From Coccinella septempunctata (Eukaryota; Arthropoda; Insecta; Coleoptera; Coccinellidae): 64,000 bases of DNA. The notes under the pieces are model-generated. The model was not told the DNA's origin and searched no databases. It saw only the letters and a list, made by a program, of their open reading frames with translations. The DNA lies in contig NC_058189.1 in the NCBI RefSeq assembly GCF_907165205.1, positions 35,490,270 to 35,554,269 of the forward strand, in the 5' to 3' direction. Position numbers and translations under genes: made by a program. Shown here one piece after another: positions 61,328 through 64,000 of the stretch. Each line of letters begins with the position of its first letter. The stretch's first letter is position 1.

Positions 61328-64000
61328 TAGAGATTTCGGATTTGGATATTTCAAAAACTCGAAATTTTCAAAAAATAGATTTTTTCATTTACTAAATCCG
61401 AAATTCCAACAAAATCTTACAGTTTCCAGAATATATCGGAAAACTCTAAAAAAAATCGTATGAATCCGCACCTAACACGATCCGAGTGAACGAGGGAGAA
61501 TTTAAACGTCTGTACTCCGCGAATTCTAGATCAAAACTGACAGGGCGGCTCACACAACTCGATGGAACAAATAATGCATCATGTAATTCGATGACGATTC
61601 GAAGGATGACGATTAAAACGATGATTTGTAGAGATTTCGGATTTGGATATTTCGAAAAATACGGAATTTTCAAAAAATACATTTTTTCATTTACTAAATC
61701 CGAAATTTCAACAAAATCTTACAGTTTCCAGAATATATCGGAAAACTCTAAAAAAAAATCGAATGAATCCGCACCTAACACGATCCGAGTGAACGAGGGA
61801 GAATTTGAACGTCCGTACTCCGCGAATTCTAGATCAAAACTGACAGGGCGGCTCACACAACGCGATGGAACGAATAATGCATCATGTAATTCGATGACGA
61901 ATCGAAGGATGACGATTAAAACGTTGATTTGTAGAGTTTTCGGATTTGTATATTTCAAAAAATACGGAATTTTCAAACAATAGATTTTTTCAATAACTAA
62001 ATCCGAAATTTCAACAAAATCTTACAATTTCCAGAATATATCGGAAAAGTCTAAAAAAAATCGAATGAATCCGCACCTAACACGATCCGAGTGAACGAGG
62101 GAGAATTTGAACGTCCGTACTCCACGAATTTTAGATCAAAACTGACCGGGCGGCTTCCACAACGCAATCGAATGAATAATGCATTATGTATTATGTATTA
62201 TAATTCGATGACTCATCAACAGATGACGATTATAACGTTGATTTGTAGTGATTTCGGATTTGGATATTTCAAAAAATACGGAATTTTCAAAAAATAGAAT
62301 TTTTCATTTACTAAATCCGAAATTTCAACAAAATCTTACAGTTTCCAGAATATATAAAAAAACTCTAAAAAAAATCGAATGAATCCGCACCTAACACGAT
62401 CCGAGTGAACGAGAGAGATTTTAAACGTCCGTACTCCGCGAATTTTAGATCAAAACTGACCGGGGGCTTACACAACGCGATCGAATGAATAATGCATTAT
62501 GTAATTCGATGACTAATCAACAGATGACGATTATAACATTGATTTGTAGAGATTTCGGATTTGGATATTTCAAAAATACGGAATTTTCAAAAAATTGATT
62601 TTTTCATTTACTTAATCCGAAATTTCAACAAAATCTTACAGTTTCCAGAATACATCGGAAAACTCTGAAAAAAAATCGAATGAATCCGCACCTAACACGA
62701 TCCGAGTGAACGAGGGAGAATTTAAACGTCCGTACTTCGCGAACTCTAGATCAAAACTGACAGGACGGCTCACACAACGCGATGGAACAAATAATGCATC
62801 ATGTTATTCGATGACGAATCGAAGGATGATGGAACAAATAATGCATCATGTAATTCGATGACGAATCGAAGGATGACGATTAAAACATTGATTTGTAGAG
62901 ATTTCGGATTTGGATATTTTAAAAAATAATGAATTTTCAAGAAAAAGGTTTTTTCATTAAGTAAATCCGAAATTTCAACAAAATCTTACAATTTCCAGAA
63001 TTTATCGGACAACTCTCGAAAAAATCGAATGAATTCGCACCTAACACGACCCGAATGAACGAGGTAAAATTTAAACGTCCGTACTTCGCGAATTCTAGAT
63101 CAAAACTGACCGGGCGGCTTACACAACGCGATCGAATGAATAATGCATTATGTAATTCGATGACTATTCAACAGATGACGATTATAACGTTGATTTGTAG
63201 AGATTTCGGATTTGGATATTTCAAAAAATACGGAATTTTCAAACAATAGATTTTTTCATTAACTAAATCCGAAATTTCAACAAAATCCTGAATATATCGG
63301 AAAACTCTCGAAAAAATCTAATGAATCCGCACCTAACACGACCCGAGTGAACGAGGTAAAATTTAAACGTCCCTACTCCGCGAACTCTAGATCAAAACTG
63401 ACAGGGCGGCTTACACAACGCGATCGAATGAATAATGCATTATGTAATTCGATGACTAATCAACAGATGACGATTATTATGTTGATTTGAAGAGATTTCG
63501 GATTTGGATATTTTAAATAATAATGAATTTTCGAAAAATGCATTTTTTCATTTATTAAATCCGAAATTTCAACGAAATCTTACAGTTTCCAGAATATATC
63601 GAAAAACACTAGAAAAAATCGAATGAAACCGCACCTAACTCGATCCGAGTGAACGAGAGAGATTTTAAACGTCCGTACTCCGCGAATTTTAGATCAAATC
63701 TGACCGGGGGGGCTTACACAACGCGATCGAATGAATAATGCATTATGTTATTCGATGACTAATCAACAGATGACGATTATAACATTGATTTGTAGAGATT
63801 TCGGATTTGGATATTTAAAAAAATACGGAATTTTCAAAAAATAGATTTTTTCATTTACTAAATCTGAAATTTCAACAAAATCTTACAGTTTCCAGAATAT
63901 ATCGGAAAACTCTAAAAAAAATCGAATGAATCCGCACCCAACACGATCCGAGTGAACGAGGGAGAATTTAAACGTCCGCACTCCGCGAATTCTAGATCAA
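61328..64000 (+). repeat. Satellite array block 3 (continues past the window)
   Basis: About nine monomers, same orientation, with the resumed half-monomer first. Two monomer types alternate: one with AATGCATTAT/GATGACTAATCAACAG and one with AATGCATCAT/GATGACGAATCGAAGG. Around 62770-62880 a ~60-bp part (GATGGAACAAATAATGCATC) is duplicated in tandem. Confidence 0.95.

Overview
This window is eukaryotic, AT-rich and almost certainly from an insect; a beetle is my best guess, from the overall flavour only. The evidence is one spliced cuticular-protein gene with an insect-type TATA/TCAGT promoter, GT-AG introns, BEL/Pao, Copia, Penelope-like, RTE-like, Jockey/CR1-like and R2/R4-like retroelements, mariner-type and 8-bp-TSD DNA transposons, and a ~302-bp satellite. 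No bacterial-style operons, CRISPR arrays, rRNA or tRNA genes were seen.

Layout. 1-13458 is intergenic sequence with two MITEs of one family (2630-2867, 6567-6789), a GCGGGAAA-rich cluster, a tRNA-derived SINE beside an RTE-like fragment (4174-5462), and two broken LINEs (8680-9481, 9509-11700). The one host gene I can defend is a resilin-like chitin-binding cuticular protein in four exons (13559-13582, 17636-17776, 32753-32934, 33155-33386). Its signal peptide is split across exons 1 and 2. Its third intron-separated exon lies 15 kb downstream, across an intron packed with transposons: a second R2/R4-like copy, a complete young BEL/Pao element with an in-frame internal deletion (22942-27420), a tyrosine-recombinase gene (27567-29927) split at codon 5 by a 1.1-kb inverted-repeat transposon, and fold-back elements.

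Downstream of the cuticle gene lies a minus-strand BEL/Pao relic (about 33600-37410), interrupted by a hAT-like element with a large internal fold-back and abutting a Copia fragment (37425-38793). A satellite array then fills 38794 to the window end. It has 302-bp monomers and a 2,505-bp higher-order repeat present twice, almost identically. The array is broken by a decayed BEL/Pao element (44810-57902) and a TA-flanked DNA transposon (60121-61327). The decayed BEL element is itself interrupted by a second BEL/Pao element (47036-53640, carrying its own MITE) and by a Penelope-like insertion with 684-bp inverted arms (53783-55449).

The strongest observations are the reconstructable insertion into the tyrosine-recombinase gene, the deleted but recently mobile BEL element, the Penelope-like insertion with its 34-nt extension and hammerhead-like motif, and the higher-order satellite repeat. 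All family assignments come from reading motifs; no database search was possible.
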